Assembly: GCA_009760855.2 (NCBI GenBank)
Contig: WPIO01000058.1
Span: forward strand, 187,501 to 251,500
From: Cristatella mucedo
Taxonomy: Eukaryota; Bryozoa; Phylactolaemata; Cristatellidae
Reading direction: 5' to 3'
Length of the DNA: 64,000 nt
The notes under the pieces: model-generated
What the model saw: only the letters and a program-made list of their open reading frames with translations
Told to the model about the DNA's origin: nothing
The model's database searches: none
Shown: positions 11,927-24,300 of the stretch, piece by piece
How the letters are laid out: the number at the start of each line of letters is the position of its first letter
Numbering within the stretch: position 1 is the first letter of the stretch
Made by a program: the position numbers and the translations under genes

Positions 11927-12394
11927 ACCCGTAGAAATATGGTGAGGTAATAGTATTTATACTCATATACTCTTAAAAAATGCTGTCGACCTGTCGTCGG
12001 TGAGCCTCGCACTGAGCGAGAAAGAGTCGGTCGGGTTTTTGACGGTTGCAGGCAGTTCACCAGAGTCACGCCCCTGCCGTACCGCCGGGCACGAACGGGC
12101 CGGCGGAAGCGCTCGGAAACTCCACCCAACCGGCGACTGCGCCCCAGAGAGGTGCACCAGTTCGCGACTTCGCCGGTCTTCACGGTATTGCGCGAGCACT
12201 CAGTCGCGTTTACGCGACACTCACCGGAGGACTTGGTCGCGGCTTTGTTCGGTGGAATTTCTGATGGCAAACTGAAGCCATATACTGTGTGACGCGTTGG
12301 CGAGCCGTAGACAGTCGATTGCTGCAATGCAGTCCTTAGTATATTGTAAGTTAGCGTAGAGACAAGAGCTCGTGAATGCGTGCCGTTCTCGCGC
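11927..12394. other. GC-rich intergenic stretch, no supported gene
   Basis: A 214-codon minus-strand frame (11905-12549) crosses this region, but it also runs through the tRNA-Arg and a SINE. Its composition is explained by high G+C and it has no recognisable domain, so I do not call it a gene. Confidence 0.45.
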
Positions 12395-12560
12395 AGCACA
12401 GTCGAGGTATCGTTAGCTGATAAGGCAGCCTCGTTTATATTGCAGCAGAAGAGTCTCAATGGCCAACCCACCGCTTGCAGTGGGCTATGAAGTTTTGCGC
12501 CGCGCCTGACTCGAAAACCTGAATCATCAAGTGCGAGCACCCTTAGCATTGGGCCAAGAC
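12395..12560 (-). mobile_element. SINE-A copy
   Basis: ATCGTTAGCTGATAAGGCAG, CCTCGTTTATATTGCAGCAG and AAGAGTCTCAATGGCC are followed by ACCGCTTGCAGTGGG. This is the SINE-A body in reverse, and further on a degraded tRNA-like head ends with TTAGCATTGGGCCAAGAC. Confidence 0.6.
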
Positions 12561-12778
12561 CCGGTAGCTGTATGCTAGGTAGTCGTGCAAACTTTCCTGT
12601 TGCTCAGTCAACTATGGGAGAGTACAAATCGGGTTGATCTTTTTAAGAAAATGACTAGCGGTAAGCTCGCTTGCAATCTGGCGGGTGCGGCAGCAGCAAA
12701 AGCAAGCGAATAAAAAAGCTTCGCATACCTAAGCTTCAGTGACTAGGTGCAGCAACATTCAAAGTTGGCAACGTCGCG

Positions 12779-13410
12779 ATGCATTTCTTAATGATGGCAA
12801 ACATGTCGCGAAAAAAGCCAACTACGCCGCTGCAGCTGGTGACGGATATGGCTGCAATGCTAGTTTACAAATCCCAGAGGTTTGACCACGTGTCTCCTTT
12901 GCTGGAAGAGCTTGGATGGCTGCCGGTTGATCGATGGATACAGAGCAAAGTTCTTACGCTGATCCACATGGCCCGTCACGGCTTGGCTCCTTCGTACCTA
13001 GCTGAACTGCTGTACCAGTTTCAGCCTCCTCGTGCCTGCCCTGAGGTTCTGTATAGACAATACATTAGCTGTTCCATTCTTTCGCTTAAAGGCTGTTGGA
13101 GACAGAAGCTTCAGCTCTGCAGGTCCTAGACTATGGAACTCGCTTCCGCGATTCTTACGCAACGACAACTACTTTTCTGCTGCCGACTATGGCACATCCT
13201 TTCCAGCGGTCCTGAGCTGCTACTTCCATGCTACTCACTATCTCAACTGCTCTAGTGACTCTGCTATGCTTCCCACTTTCTCTTTGTTGCGTGAGATGAA
13301 GTCTGTTGGCTAAATGCATACCGAAAGCCGCTTACACATAGATTTCGCTATACAAAACTCTCGTTCGTAACACTCACATAGTCATTGTGGAGTTACAGAC
13401 GGAGATACAT
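12779..13410 (+). mobile_element. LINE family B, 3' fragment (RT C-terminus plus 3'UTR)
   Basis: Encodes parts of the RT C-terminal region in two frames: YKSQRFDHVSPLLEELGWLP, then FFRLKAVGDRSFSSAGPRLW and NSLPRFLRNDNY. The frame is broken near 13030. The 3'UTR ends with GTGGAGTTACAGACGGAGAT at about 13405. It matches the long copy at 27-28.5 kb. Confidence 0.8.
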
Positions 13411-13924
13411 TAGACGGTGGCAAAACGCCGAAGTGAGACAATTAAGAGAACAAACACAAATATAGAGTTCGAGTTTTCGGCTTCGCATGGTGGGGAGCCT
13501 TTAAGGTCCGGTAATTTTCTTGAGCTATATCTCAATTGCTAGACAGCTTCTACTACCTTTTTTCCTGGCCGCGTGCATTGACGTTTAGACGGCTCTCCCT
13601 CCCGCCGCCATTTTTTGCTCGCGCCGCGGCTTATCTCGCGGATGCAAAAGCGTCGTTAGGCTCGTTGACGGCGCCGCCGGCGAAACGTCAACTGGCGGGG
13701 CGAAATGGAAGCACCGAGGCCGTGGGAGGGAGACGGGCTGCTCGGTGTGTGAGCGGAGTCAAGCGCAAACCGACCTACAATGGCTGGGTTTTGCCCTGCA
13801 AAATTAATCTAGCTAGTTGCGACTTCGCATTGGGCCCCATTTCGGCGCCCCCCCCGATCCAGCGCCCGGGAACGTATGCCCCCTTAGATATGCCGCTGAC
13901 TATGTCGTTATTACGCATAAGAGT
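13411..13924. other. GC-rich island between two inverted LINE B tails
   Basis: The core 13560-13880 is rich in CpG and C runs (CTCCCTCCCGCCGCC, GACGGCGCCGCCGG), unlike its surroundings. The open frame 13536-13949 has no recognisable motif and is probably a by-product of base composition. It could be a promoter or CpG island or a transduced fragment. Confidence 0.35.
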
Positions 13925-14500
13925 TTTATGTAGTGCACTCACGGCCTAAGCGTATTCGGTACTTATTCGGTAGCCGACCGACTTTATCCCACGCAACAAA
14001 GAGAAAGTGTAGCATAGCTGAGTCAGAAGAGCAGTTGAGGTAGTGAGTAGCATGAAAGTAGCAGCTCAGGACCGCTGGAAAGGATGTGCCATAGTCGGCA
14101 GCTGGAGAGTATTTGCGTAGGAATTGTGAAAGTGGGTTACACAGTCTGGAACCTGCAGAGCAAAGGCGTCTGTAGCCAATGATCTTCAAGCCAAGGAATG
14201 GAACAAATAATGTATCGTTCATACAGCCTGAGGGTATGAGGAGGCTGAGACTGGTAGGTATGAAGGAGCCAAGCCGTGGCGGGTCTTGTGAGTCAGCGAA
14301 AGAAATGTACTAGGTACCCGTTGATGAACTGACAAGTCATCTAAGCTTTTCAGCAAAGGAGACACATAGTCAAACCTCTGGGATTTGTAAACTAGCATTG
14401 CAGCTATGTCAGTCACCAGCTTCAGTGGCCTAGCGGCTTTTGTCGGCAGCCCAGCCAAATGCAATAGCAGTAATCTAGCTAAGGCAGAACCGTTGAGCTA
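13925..14500 (-). mobile_element. LINE family B, 3' fragment
   Basis: Minus-strand frames encode YKSQRFDYVSPLLKSL-type and DYGTSFPAVLSCYFHATHY sequence, the RT C-terminus of family B. It is tail-to-tail with the copy ending at 13410. Confidence 0.75.
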
Positions 14501-14624
14501 GTCAAGTTTTTTGCAAGCCACCGACAGTCCCTAATCTTAGACAGGGATCGAACGTGATGGCTATCAGTGGACGCAGTCTTCTTAACGAAGCTTTCAAAAT
14601 GTAGGCATATGTATGTATAAAATG

Positions 14625-15407
14625 TGTCATATTCGAAAGCGACCTCTCGTTAGACGACCATATCAGCTTCACGGTAAAATCTGCCTATTTTCAGCTTCAT
14701 AACATTGCTAAAATTCGGGCTTGTTTAGATCAGGATACCACGTCCAAGTTGGTCCATGCACTCATGACATCCCATCTCGATTTCTGCAACTCACTGCTTA
14801 TTGGCCTACCAGCATGTGCGATCAGGCGATTGCAGCTGGTGCAAAACTCTGCAGCTAGGCTTGTCTGTCGTGAGCGTCGCAGTTGCCACATTACTCTACT
14901 TCTCGCCGACCTGCACTGGCTACCAGTCAAGCAACGGATTGACTTCAAGGTTTTATCGCTCACTTTTAGGTCATTTCATTCTTTGGCTCCAGCCTATCTC
15001 TCAGATATACTCCCCCATTAGGCCAAGCATCGTACCACTTACTTTTCGGAATCCAACAGTCTACCAATACCTCGTACAAACCTCAAATCCTTTGGAGACC
15101 GTGCATTTAGCTCGTATGCTCACACAGCCTGGAACTCCCTCCCGACCTGCGTCAGAACATCCCCTGACCTGACCACATTTAAAAGAAACTTAAAAACATA
15201 CCTATTTAGGACAGCATTTAGTGGGTCCCTGTGATTCGTCCTTGATGGGCTTATGGGTGCTGACACTGTGCATGCTGCCACTAACCACATTTGCATGCTG
15301 ACCCTGTGCATGTCACCCCTAACCATGTTATTCATTTTGTTTGTTTATCAAGCATGATATTACTCACGATTCAATTGCATTTCCCTTTGCAGCAATTGCA
15401 AAGCGCC

Positions 15408-15486
<79 letters not shown>

Positions 15487-15530
15487 AGTTCTCCGAGGGC
15501 GCTTTATCAAGTGCATTATTGTTATTATAG
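14625..15530 (+). mobile_element. LINE family A, 5'-truncated copy with expanded (AG)n inside its 3'UTR
   Basis: The coding part (14640-15230) holds ATTDDHISF-type to AWNSLPTCVRTSPDLT-type sequence in broken frames. The 3'UTR (15230-15410) leads to GCGCCTAG, and there the normal AGAGAGATT has become a 73-bp AG run (15410-15483). The element then resumes with ATTGAGTTCTCCGAGGGCGC and ends in TTATTGTTATTAT. Confidence 0.85.
15410..15483. repeat. (AG)n microsatellite
   Basis: About 37 perfect AG units, lying exactly where the LINE A terminal stem-loop has a short AGAGAGA run. Confidence 0.97.
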
Positions 15531-15796
15531 GCAGTTGTCAAAGCGACACCAAAATTATTCCAAACACGAACATGCGCATAAACACACATCCACACTGGCT
15601 CGTTCGAGTGCATACACTGACATACGAACTTTTATTTTTCAGTTTTGGAATTTCTCCAAGTGCAGTGCTTTTGTGGGGAATGTCACAACTGTAATACATA
15701 CATATATAGTAATAATAACAAGACATTTTATTAAGCACTAAAGATAATATCTTTCTAGGAACTTTACTTACGATAAAAAGGAAGCATTTCTGTTAG
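15531..15796. other. No recognisable feature
   Basis: Short intergenic spacer after the LINE A tail. No motif recognised. Confidence 0.35.
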
Positions 15797-15950
15797 TTAG
15801 CCGAGCTGGTTTGGCCCTGGCGATGAGCTCGAGCCCGTGGGATGTGAAGCGGCTGAATAGATATTAAGCTCTCTTAAGATGCTGTACAAATGAATTACAC
15901 ATGTTTGTAATTCACTCTTAGGGCACTATACAAATGAATTATATGTTGGT
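15797..15950 (+). mobile_element. SINE-B copy
   Basis: The tRNA-like head reads GCCGAGCTGGTTTGGCCCTG with GAGCTCGAGCCCGTGGG. The tail TATTAAGCTCTCTTAAGATG then GCTGTACAAATGAATTA resembles the LINE A tail. The final tail section is repeated once more at 15905-15950. Confidence 0.65.
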
Positions 15951-15959
15951 GATAGCGTG

Positions 15960-16110
15960 CACAGTGTCAACCCCCAAGGTTAATGTGCTCGCTCTTCAAG
16001 ATCCAGGCCGTGGGGTTAAGAGTCTAGGAGCAAGCCGGATGATAACCGCTAAGGTTCTTCTGCCACTACATAAATGTGGCTGTTAATGAGCTAACCTTTA
16101 TTTTAGGCAA
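15960..16110 (+). mobile_element. SINE-A copy
   Basis: Degraded head (TGCTCGCTCTTCAAGATCCA, GGCCGTGGGGTTAAGAG) followed by the diagnostic body CCGCTAAGGTTCTTCTGCCA and TGTGGCTGTTAATGAGCT. Confidence 0.6.
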
Positions 16111-16154
16111 AGCGAAATTAGCTTGTGCTAGGTCAATTAACACTGACCTAGCAT

Positions 16155-16830
16155 AAGCAGGTGCGTTTTTAACTTATCTTTAAGTGTCTACATGGTCTCC
16201 GAAGGATTTGAGGTTAGTTCGATGCTCAGCTCAAAGGCTAGGCTTACACGAGTGGGTGGTATGATGCCTAGCCTGATTGGCCAGTAGTTCTGATGAGTAG
16301 GCTGGAGCTACAGAATGAAGGGACCTAAACATGACTGACAAAATCTTTAATCGATCGCTTGATGGTAGCCTGTGCAGGTCGGTGAGAAGCTGAGTAATGT
16401 GTCAAATGCAACGTTCTTTTCATGACAGACCAGCCAAGCCCCACAGTTTTGCACTCATCTTATTGCCTTGATGCACAGGTCGGAAGACCTAAAATTAGTG
16501 ACATACAGAAGTCAAGACAGGATGTCACAAATGCATGTACCAACCTGGCTGAGGTATCCTTGTCTCAGAAAGATTAAGTAGGTAGACTTAGTTGTGAAGC
16601 TACTGTGGTCGTCTAGGGAAAGTAATGGAAGTATTTTTTTGTTTCTGAATAACACAAGGTTTGCCCATAACTACTAAGTAGATTTTATAATCTTTAAATG
16701 AGAAAGTAAACAAAAGATGTACCCAAGTGCGAATACCAGCAATACAAGCAGCAAGAGAGTTGAAACCGTTCGACGTACTGGAACGAGGACCACGGGAAGG
16801 ATCAAAGCACAGGTACAGCTCGTCTATCCC
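16155..16830 (-). mobile_element. LINE family A, old degenerate copy
   Basis: Segments such as GGTGCGTTTTTAACTTATCT, TGGTCTCCGAAGGATTTGAG, GCTGGAGCTACAGAATGAAG and TTTGCCCATAACTACTAAGT match LINE A ORF2 in reverse, in the correct order. Indels destroy the frame. Confidence 0.7.
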
Positions 16831-16919
16831 TAGGAGTGCCGTTTTGTCATGTCACCCATACTTCAAGCTGTTGTTCAAGCACATGTTCAGCAACATGGTG
16901 TCATAAGGAAGAAGAGAGC

Positions 16920-17820
16920 TGCTTGTGAGATGATGACAAGAGAATGTCATCAATGGTGATTCACTCCCATGACTCGGTGTGTTAAGCAAATGTCACAGCA
17001 CAATGTCATCGCCTATTATTTTTGGGTCAGCCCTTTCTGCCGGCTCTAAGGTCGATTGCAACATACCCAGGCCGCCAGTACTATTTTCGAGGTGCTGTGA
17101 GCCACCGACCATTCAGCCTCGACCCAAAATTTGCCACCACTCAATGCGTCAGGAGAGGTTTGCCGCGCCTTATCAAACCACCGTGCTGCTGATCAGGCAG
17201 TAACAGGTCCTCACCACACAATACAGACGCCGGATAAACAGCTGTCAAGTTTGATCAGTGCTTCGCTAAGGGCTGGAAACAACACACAGCGATGCACTGA
17301 CGTTTGGAGAAAGCCGAAGGTGTGGATGAAGAGCAAGCAAGGGATGCGGAAGCAGGTAGCAAGGAATGTGGCTGTGCATACCGAGTTTGGCCTCTTGTAC
17401 CCGTAGAAACTGCACAAGAGCCCATAAAGCAGACCGATGACCTACAGCCTGAACAGATGCTTGTATTCAGCACAAATTAAATGTCACCATTACTGTTCTT
17501 GCCATGATCTAAGCTGCCCAGCTCGGTTGCATGAAACTCCCAGGCTGTCTTTTCACCACTGAGGGGAAAAGGCGTCTACTACCAGATACGAATCCTTCGT
17601 TTTCTTGGCATGTGGTGAAGCAGTCACAGGACTCAGCTTGCACTATATACCGTGCACACCCAGCTATCGGCTTTTCTATAATACAATAGTGTACCAACAG
17701 AATAATCAAATATACGATCGGCACAGAAGTAGGCCTATGATGCAACAATCGGTGTCGGAAACAGTTTACATCCGAAATATTAATTGCGTACTCTATACTG
17801 TCAACACTTGACCCTGCAGA
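16920..17820 (+). repeat. Repeat modules A and B (first set)
   Basis: Module A (about 16945-17090: GGTGATTCACTCCCATGACT.., CACAGCACAATGTCA, TTTTTGGGTCA) and module B (about 17620-17810: GTGCACACCCAGCTATCGGC.., CGATCGGCACAGAAG, CGGTGTCGGA) each recur in the same orientation at 19280-19420 and 18930-19130. No coding content is seen. Confidence 0.55.
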
Positions 17821-18078
17821 GCCATTGCACTGCTGAACTGGTCTGCTTGCACTGACCGGCACGGGCAGCAGCAACACATTATGTAAGAAGCTTAATGAGA
17901 TTACTTCGCAGAGCAGAGAACGACCCAAGCAGCAAACGTCTCGATAGGCAATTCAGTTGCTTGCTCTGCCCAGCAATACACGACACACGAGCAGTACACA
18001 AACCAACACCAGCACCATACAAACACGGGGCAGTAGGCTGCACAGCCCCGTCTCCCGTGGGGGAGGTGATCCAGAATT

Positions 18079-18084
18079 TTTAAT
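18079..18084 (-). promoter_or_regulatory. Candidate CYP20A1 polyadenylation signal (ATTAAA)
   Basis: ATTAAA on the minus strand about 125 nt downstream of the CYP20A1 stop codon. I found no AATAAA in the near 3' flank. It is a hexamer match only, so the support is weak. Confidence 0.3.
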
Positions 18085-18208
18085 GCTAAGCATTCTGGGC
18101 CAATACTGTGGCAAGTATCTACATAGCCAACATTCCTTCCAAGTACGGCTAAACAGGAAACTATTTAAAGAATCAGCGCTTTCGGATAGTCAAGCAGTAG
18201 CCAGGCAG

Positions 18209-18310
18209 CTAGTGTGCCTTCCTCTGCTCCACGGTTATCCATATCTCATCTTCAGGCTTGCCCACCAGGCCATACACTGGCGTTACAATCTGCCCAGGCA
18301 CCAGGGAGAT
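18209..18310 (-). CDS. CYP20A1: CYP20A1 exon 12 (C-terminus, stop TAG)
   Basis: Residues 440-472, from ISLVPGQIVTPVYGLV to WITVEQRKAH and TAG at 18211-18209. The acceptor is a T-rich tract then TTTTTAG. It aligns with human LHLLSVEGQVIETKYELV..EEAWITVSKRY. Confidence 0.9.
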   Translation of the reverse strand: MSLVPGQIVTPVYGLVGKPEDEIWITVEQRKAH

Positions 18311-21300
18311 CTAAAAATTGACAAATGCAGCCGAAATGCTTTCAGGCATCCACGACAGGTCTCGGCAGGTAGTGTGGCACGTAAGTGCTTAGCACCTCAT
18401 CAAGCCACACGAAGCAGCTAAAGGGCAGCTAATAATAGATATATTAACAGCTAGCAATGCGAACCTTGTATGAAGTTAGGAGTATCACCAAGTAGGTCAG
18501 TATTTCGCACATGGCCAGTCGATAGCCTGGGCATTTTCGTTTGCCTGCAAAGCCAAAGGGCTGGAAAGCCATCGAAGGTCTGGTCTGTTCATTCTCACCA
18601 GAAAATCGGTCAGGATCGAACCTAAAACAGATTACCTTCTCACATTGGCAAAAAGTGCATGCTGCTAAAAATAAGGCCATATACGTGCAAAAGTACTAAC
18701 TAACTGCGTACGGTCAATGCCAGCAGTCCACCACATAAGGTATAACGTCAAATAAGGTAATTGGAGAAAAGAAAATTTTCTACTGCCAACTAATGCTGCT
18801 AAAGTGATCAATAGTCCTCGACCATAAAAGGTAAAGATACAAGCATAGCATGCACAAGAGCCTGACCTTCTAATTCCAAACAGCAGCGCTTACATCTCGC
18901 CTCTTAAAGCAGGTGTTCATGCAGTTCAACACGACTCGACTTGTGCTACATACCATGCATATCCAGCTAACGGCTCTGCCATATTAAAATACTTGCACCA
19001 GCAGAAAAAATGAAATACATGATCGACATAGAAGCTGGTTTTAGGTGCAACACTCGGTGTCGGACAGTTTATATCTGAAATATTGTTGATCGTGTACTGC
19101 AAGAAGCGTTTTGGTTATGCAGAGCCGTCTACCCCAAACGCCGACTGCAGTTTTGTGTAATTACCCTTTCTTCAAGCTTTTTTTTCCTATGTTCATCGAG
19201 ATATTAGGAGATAATACAAGACACAAGGAATGAGGACGAAGGGAGGAGCCTCTTGCCAGCCGATGATCGGCGAATGCCGAAAACGGTGATTCACTCAAAT
19301 GGCTCGATTTGCAAAGCAACTGAGTCACAGCACAATGTCAGAATATGTTGTTCTTGGGTCAACCTTTTGTCTTGGCTCAGAGATGCGATCGGTGACAAAA
19401 ACATTTGCCATCGGCATAATTTTTGTGGTGCAGCAACCAATTAGCTATGACTCACAAGCGATTGCAATCTCCCAATACGATCAGAATCGGTCAGCCATTC
19501 ACGTCACTTCAGCAAAGGCCAGAGTAGCTCGGTGCAGCAATCGGGCATCACTAGCTCGGCTGTCAAAGCTGCTGGTGCTACGTCCGTGCTGAATGTCTTG
19601 CTCATCAGCTGATACCCCAAGTGGGCTATACAATATGCATTTGCAAGCATAGTATAACTTCTCTCACGCATCCTCTCACTATGCACAATCTTGCAGTATT
19701 CATACGCATTTCAAGGCTTGCTGAGAGTAATGCAAAATACCCTATGCATTAATTTTATCCGGTTACATTTAGAGGAAGGAGTTGCCCATCGTGCAGTCAC
19801 AGCCCAAAAAAAGAAGCATCTCATTCTTTCATTCAGCTGTCACTAATAAGCTTTCTGCTTTTCCACCACTGTCTACCGATGAAATCAATTGGTGACCTGT
19901 TGCAAGCCTAAATGATTTAGTTTCTATTTCAATCTATTACATTCATATCTTGCATATTTGCCCAATCATCGGCACTAACACGTTAGAATTAAACAAAAAT
20001 GGCTTGGTTGGGCAGATGCTATTCTTTGGGTACCCACCCAGAAGGAAAGGTTCCAAGCACATGCCTGTAGCACGTGCTCTGAAGAGTCAGTACAGCACGA
20101 GCTACAATCATGACTGGCATCAGCTGAAGCTGCAGCCGCCACGGACGTCATTGCCGTGAGTTTATCAATAATTTGACTAATGCAAACAAAGGCAGTTGGA
20201 GCTATTGCAGAAACAGCTCAAGCGACAGCTCTCTCAAGCCTACGTTTCCATAACTTCAGCAAATATGGGGAGATAATGCCAGGTTGTTAAAAAGGAGTGT
20301 TCTTTATGGCAAACTCGAAGCCAAAGTGACGTTCTGAGTGCAAACTGTAGCCAACAAAAAAGTTAAAATCCTAATAGAATTATGACAGTCTAGTGATTGA
20401 TTAGCAAATAGCTAACAGCTACAAAGTGGGGAAGATGAAAGTGTTGCATAGGTATTGTAGAGGTCAGTTCCCCACTCTGGGATCTGCCGAGATCGACCTC
20501 TGCCAATCAGTCTTCAGTCAAAAGAAAGCAATTAACTAGTATTTTTTCTTGAGATGACCCGAGGACCAATACTGCTACTGCAGTTGAGCCTCATACGTCA
20601 GCACAAGAGTTTTGGCTTGCATCAGCTGTTTAGTCGGAGGCCACCACAGCTCCACTAGAATTGGGGCACGTGGCTGAACTTTGGGAAACCTTACCATTGT
20701 TTGGCAGCCCTTCTACAGCACTCCAGACCTGGAGAGAGCCAGTGAACTACCAAGTTCTTTAGTGGCTTGCATGGCACTCGTTGGCAGAGTCAGTCTCGTG
20801 TGGGCAACAGGAACACGAGTACACAAAATAATGCAACAGAGAACACAGAATAATGGAATAGAATTCGCGAGTGACGAAATAAGTCACATCATCGACAAAT
20901 AAAAGGCCAAATGTCAAAAAACGGTAGCTGCAGGGTCTGGTCATGTAAATCAACAATGATCAATTTTAGCATACACCTGTAAGATAACTAAATCGACAGA
21001 AGTGGTGCATGCTAGGGATGGACACAAACAATATTTCCCCGGTCCATCGCATGAGCTTAGAGAGTGGCGTCTATTCGAGAACCACGCGCCTTTCGTAGAC
21101 GAGCTCGAACACCTATCTCTTACGAGACTCAAAAGAAGACATCGATAGTAGGGGTACCAAGTATGGGCAAGCATCCTTTCTGTAAGCACTACTTATCACT
21201 AGCATAGAAAATTTCAAATACATAGGTGTGGACCAATTGTTGCCTGGGTCGTTGAAAGCAAAGGGGGACAGCCCAAATATTTCCAGCCAAGGAACATTGT

Positions 21301-24300
21301 GAAAACTCGGACTTACTAAGACAAGGAAATCACAGCCAAGCTAGTCCATGCATTCATGACATGCCCTCCTGACATCTGTAACTCACTCTTTGCAGGTCTT
21401 CTGGCCTGTGTAATAGGGCACTGACAATTGACATAAAACTCTGCAGCAAAGCTTGTCTGTCACGAGTGTCACAATTACATGCTACATGCCATCTCACCGA
21501 CCTGCACTATCTCCTGTTTAGGAGCCTATCGAATTCAAGGTTTTGTCACTCACTTTTAAGTCCCTTAATTCTCTGGCTCCGGACTACCAATCTTAATCTC
21601 GACATTGCTGACTTTGACAAACATTCAAAAAGAAGCTTAAACCCACCCGCACCTCACAGCATTTGCTCCATCCGTGTGAATAGTACTTCTGCACTTATGC
21701 TTGCTAAAATCGTGCAGGTTACCACTAATCAATTGACATGTTCGTTTAAAGCACATGTCAAGTGCCTAAAAAGAGATTTAATTATCTTAGGGTTTTATCT
21801 AAATGTTTTACTATTATTATTTGAGGGCATGTCACATTCCCATGGGCAATGTCATTACTATCGCAGTTCCCATAGTATGATGTTGTTAAGTAGAAATGGC
21901 CAACTATGCCAAGTGGGCTTTGTTGTCTGGCTCTGTCCAAGGATCCTTCAGGAACTGGCTTGTGCTAACAGGTTATAATAATAATAATAGTAACCATAAT
22001 ACATTTACATAGAAGCTTCAGAGAACTTACTCACTTTCTAAGCATTTCACATAAGCTGTAAAGGAAGCACGACAATAAGGTTAGTGGTAACATGCACAGT
22101 GTCAACAAGCATAAACTGCTGAAATCGTGTCTACTAAGTGTAGAATCAGCGAATTGACAATATAAAGGAAGCTTCTTAAGACTCATTTTGCAAGATCAAT
22201 AACTCTGATCACTTCTGCGAGTGAAATCTTCAGCTGGTTTCTGTTGGGGTGAGCAAGCAAACCAAGCCGTACCATACGGTAGGTTATGCTGCTATGACGA
22301 ATATTTGTCAAAAACTTTCCATCTAACTATGTTTCCCTTATTCTCTTTTGCCCTGCTGTGTTCGGGTGGCCAATCCATTCTTGGTAGCTAGCTGTCATTC
22401 TCTAGTCGCACGATGAAAATTTAATAAAGATTACTACAGCATGTCTTCTAAACAGGCTGCAAAACAGCCAGAGAGCCTCATCGATTGAGAATCACATTAC
22501 AAAGTTACAAAGGATTGGAGCATACAGGCATACCAAGGGTGGCTGCCGGGCAGCATAATTAAAATTCAACCTAGTTCAGCGTATGGTTTCTATCATGCTT
22601 TCTCACTGGTCAGCCTTAGCTCCACCTGTAAAAGGCTACATTTGGTCAGCCGTGTTAACACCGAAGTCGTCTCTGTCGTTCGTCTAATTACATATCTGCC
22701 ACTGTCGATTGCAGGCAGGTTCCGGATTTGAGGTATTAGTACACATTTTTTTGCTTGCTTTCATTTAGTATGGCCATTTGCAAAATACAAATGCAGTGTT
22801 GTGACACCACGTCAAGGAGTTAATCTGACACCGTCTATGAAGCTGCCCACAATGAACCATAAGCAACAGTAATAGTTTTGTTGATAGCACAGGAAACATA
22901 AATTGCCATGACCGGCAGGGTTTCCTTTTTCTGGCACACACCGTTCAGTACCATACCTCTAGGATTCGTCGTAACTTCCAGTGAAGCACAATCAACAGTG
23001 AAAGAGGCCTTTTCTCTCCCGCCAACAGCAATGCCCTCAACCTACTGGCAAGTTCAATACAACCTGCACGGCTATCCACGAGTTCATCATACAGGCTGTC
23101 ATTTTATATCAATACTTTCAACAAACGGCTTTGGCAGAAGAGGACTGGTGGGCCTACCAAATTTCTTCAAATTGAATGACGATAAGATCGACTTGCAAGT
23201 TTTGGGTAAACCTAGTGTTACTCGGAAATTTGAAAGCCTAACCCTAAAAATAACCGGGCTAGCAAGCCTCCTGTAGCATCTGCATGCGATCAGGGTGTCC
23301 TGTTCCAAGGTGACCTTTCACTAGATAACCCAATCAGCTCCACAGAAACGTCTGTCTACTTTCCTCTGAGTATACCTCTGCAAAAATTCGGGCCTGCTTA
23401 GATAAGGATACCACAGCCAAGCCGAGATAAGGATACCTCTACAGCCAGTCTATGTGTTTGTGATATCTTATCAAGACTAACTACTCCTGGGTCTTCCTGT
23501 CTGTGCAATAACAGGCAATCGGTGCAAAACTCTGCTGCCATGGTTGTAAGTCGTGAACTTCATAAATGCTGCCGTATACCACTTCGTACAGAGCAGCTCT
23601 GGCTCCCCCATCAAACCGAGTCTCGACTTCAAGGTTCTGTTACTCAGTTTTAGGTCCTGTCATTCTCTTGCTCGGGCCTACCTAATCGAACGACTTCTCA
23701 ATCAGGCTAGACATCGAAGCACCCGTTCTTCTTTCAAGCTCGTTTAATTTTGCCTCTAACCAACCTCAAATCCTCTGGAGTTCGTACCTTTGGCTGCTAT
23801 GCTCCCACAGCCTGGAACACGCAACCAGCTAACTGTTACAACATACTCTGGCTTGAAGTAATTTAAAAAGAAGCTTAAAACCCCTATGTTCTGCACGAAT
23901 TCCCTTTTTTATGCTTATGCATGCTGACAGTCTGTATGGTATCACTAACCAATTAAAATGCTTCCTTCTCAGAAAATGTAAAATGCCAAGAAAGCGATTT
24001 AGTTCTCGTAAGGCGCTATTCAAATAATTTACTATCATTATTATTATTATTATGCATGATGCTGAGAGTTAGGCTCAGCTTATTACCAAGCATATCTTTG
24101 GTTAATCAACTAGCATAGAAAGCTAATATTACATATTAAAAAATGCTCGTATAATCACAAAGTTCTATTCTTATCAAGTTGCATTTTCTCTTTCCTTCAG
24201 TGGCACCAAGCAGCTCCTTTTGAATAGAGCCACTGAGAAAGAGGAAGCCGTGCTAGTAATGCGACAGGGAGTCGTGATCGCATGATCACCCTCTCATCAG

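Noticed and set aside
11905-12549. A 214-codon minus-strand open frame
   Set aside because: It runs through the tRNA-Arg gene and a SINE-A, has no domain, and its composition follows local GC content.
13536-13949. A 137-codon plus-strand frame in the GC-rich island
   Set aside because: No known motif, no splice context, and base composition alone explains its length.
21930-21980. Possible missing CYP20A1 exon (frame reading FLKDPWTEP)
   Set aside because: No GT donor in phase. The real exon was found at 25002-25066 with good splice sites and a better match.
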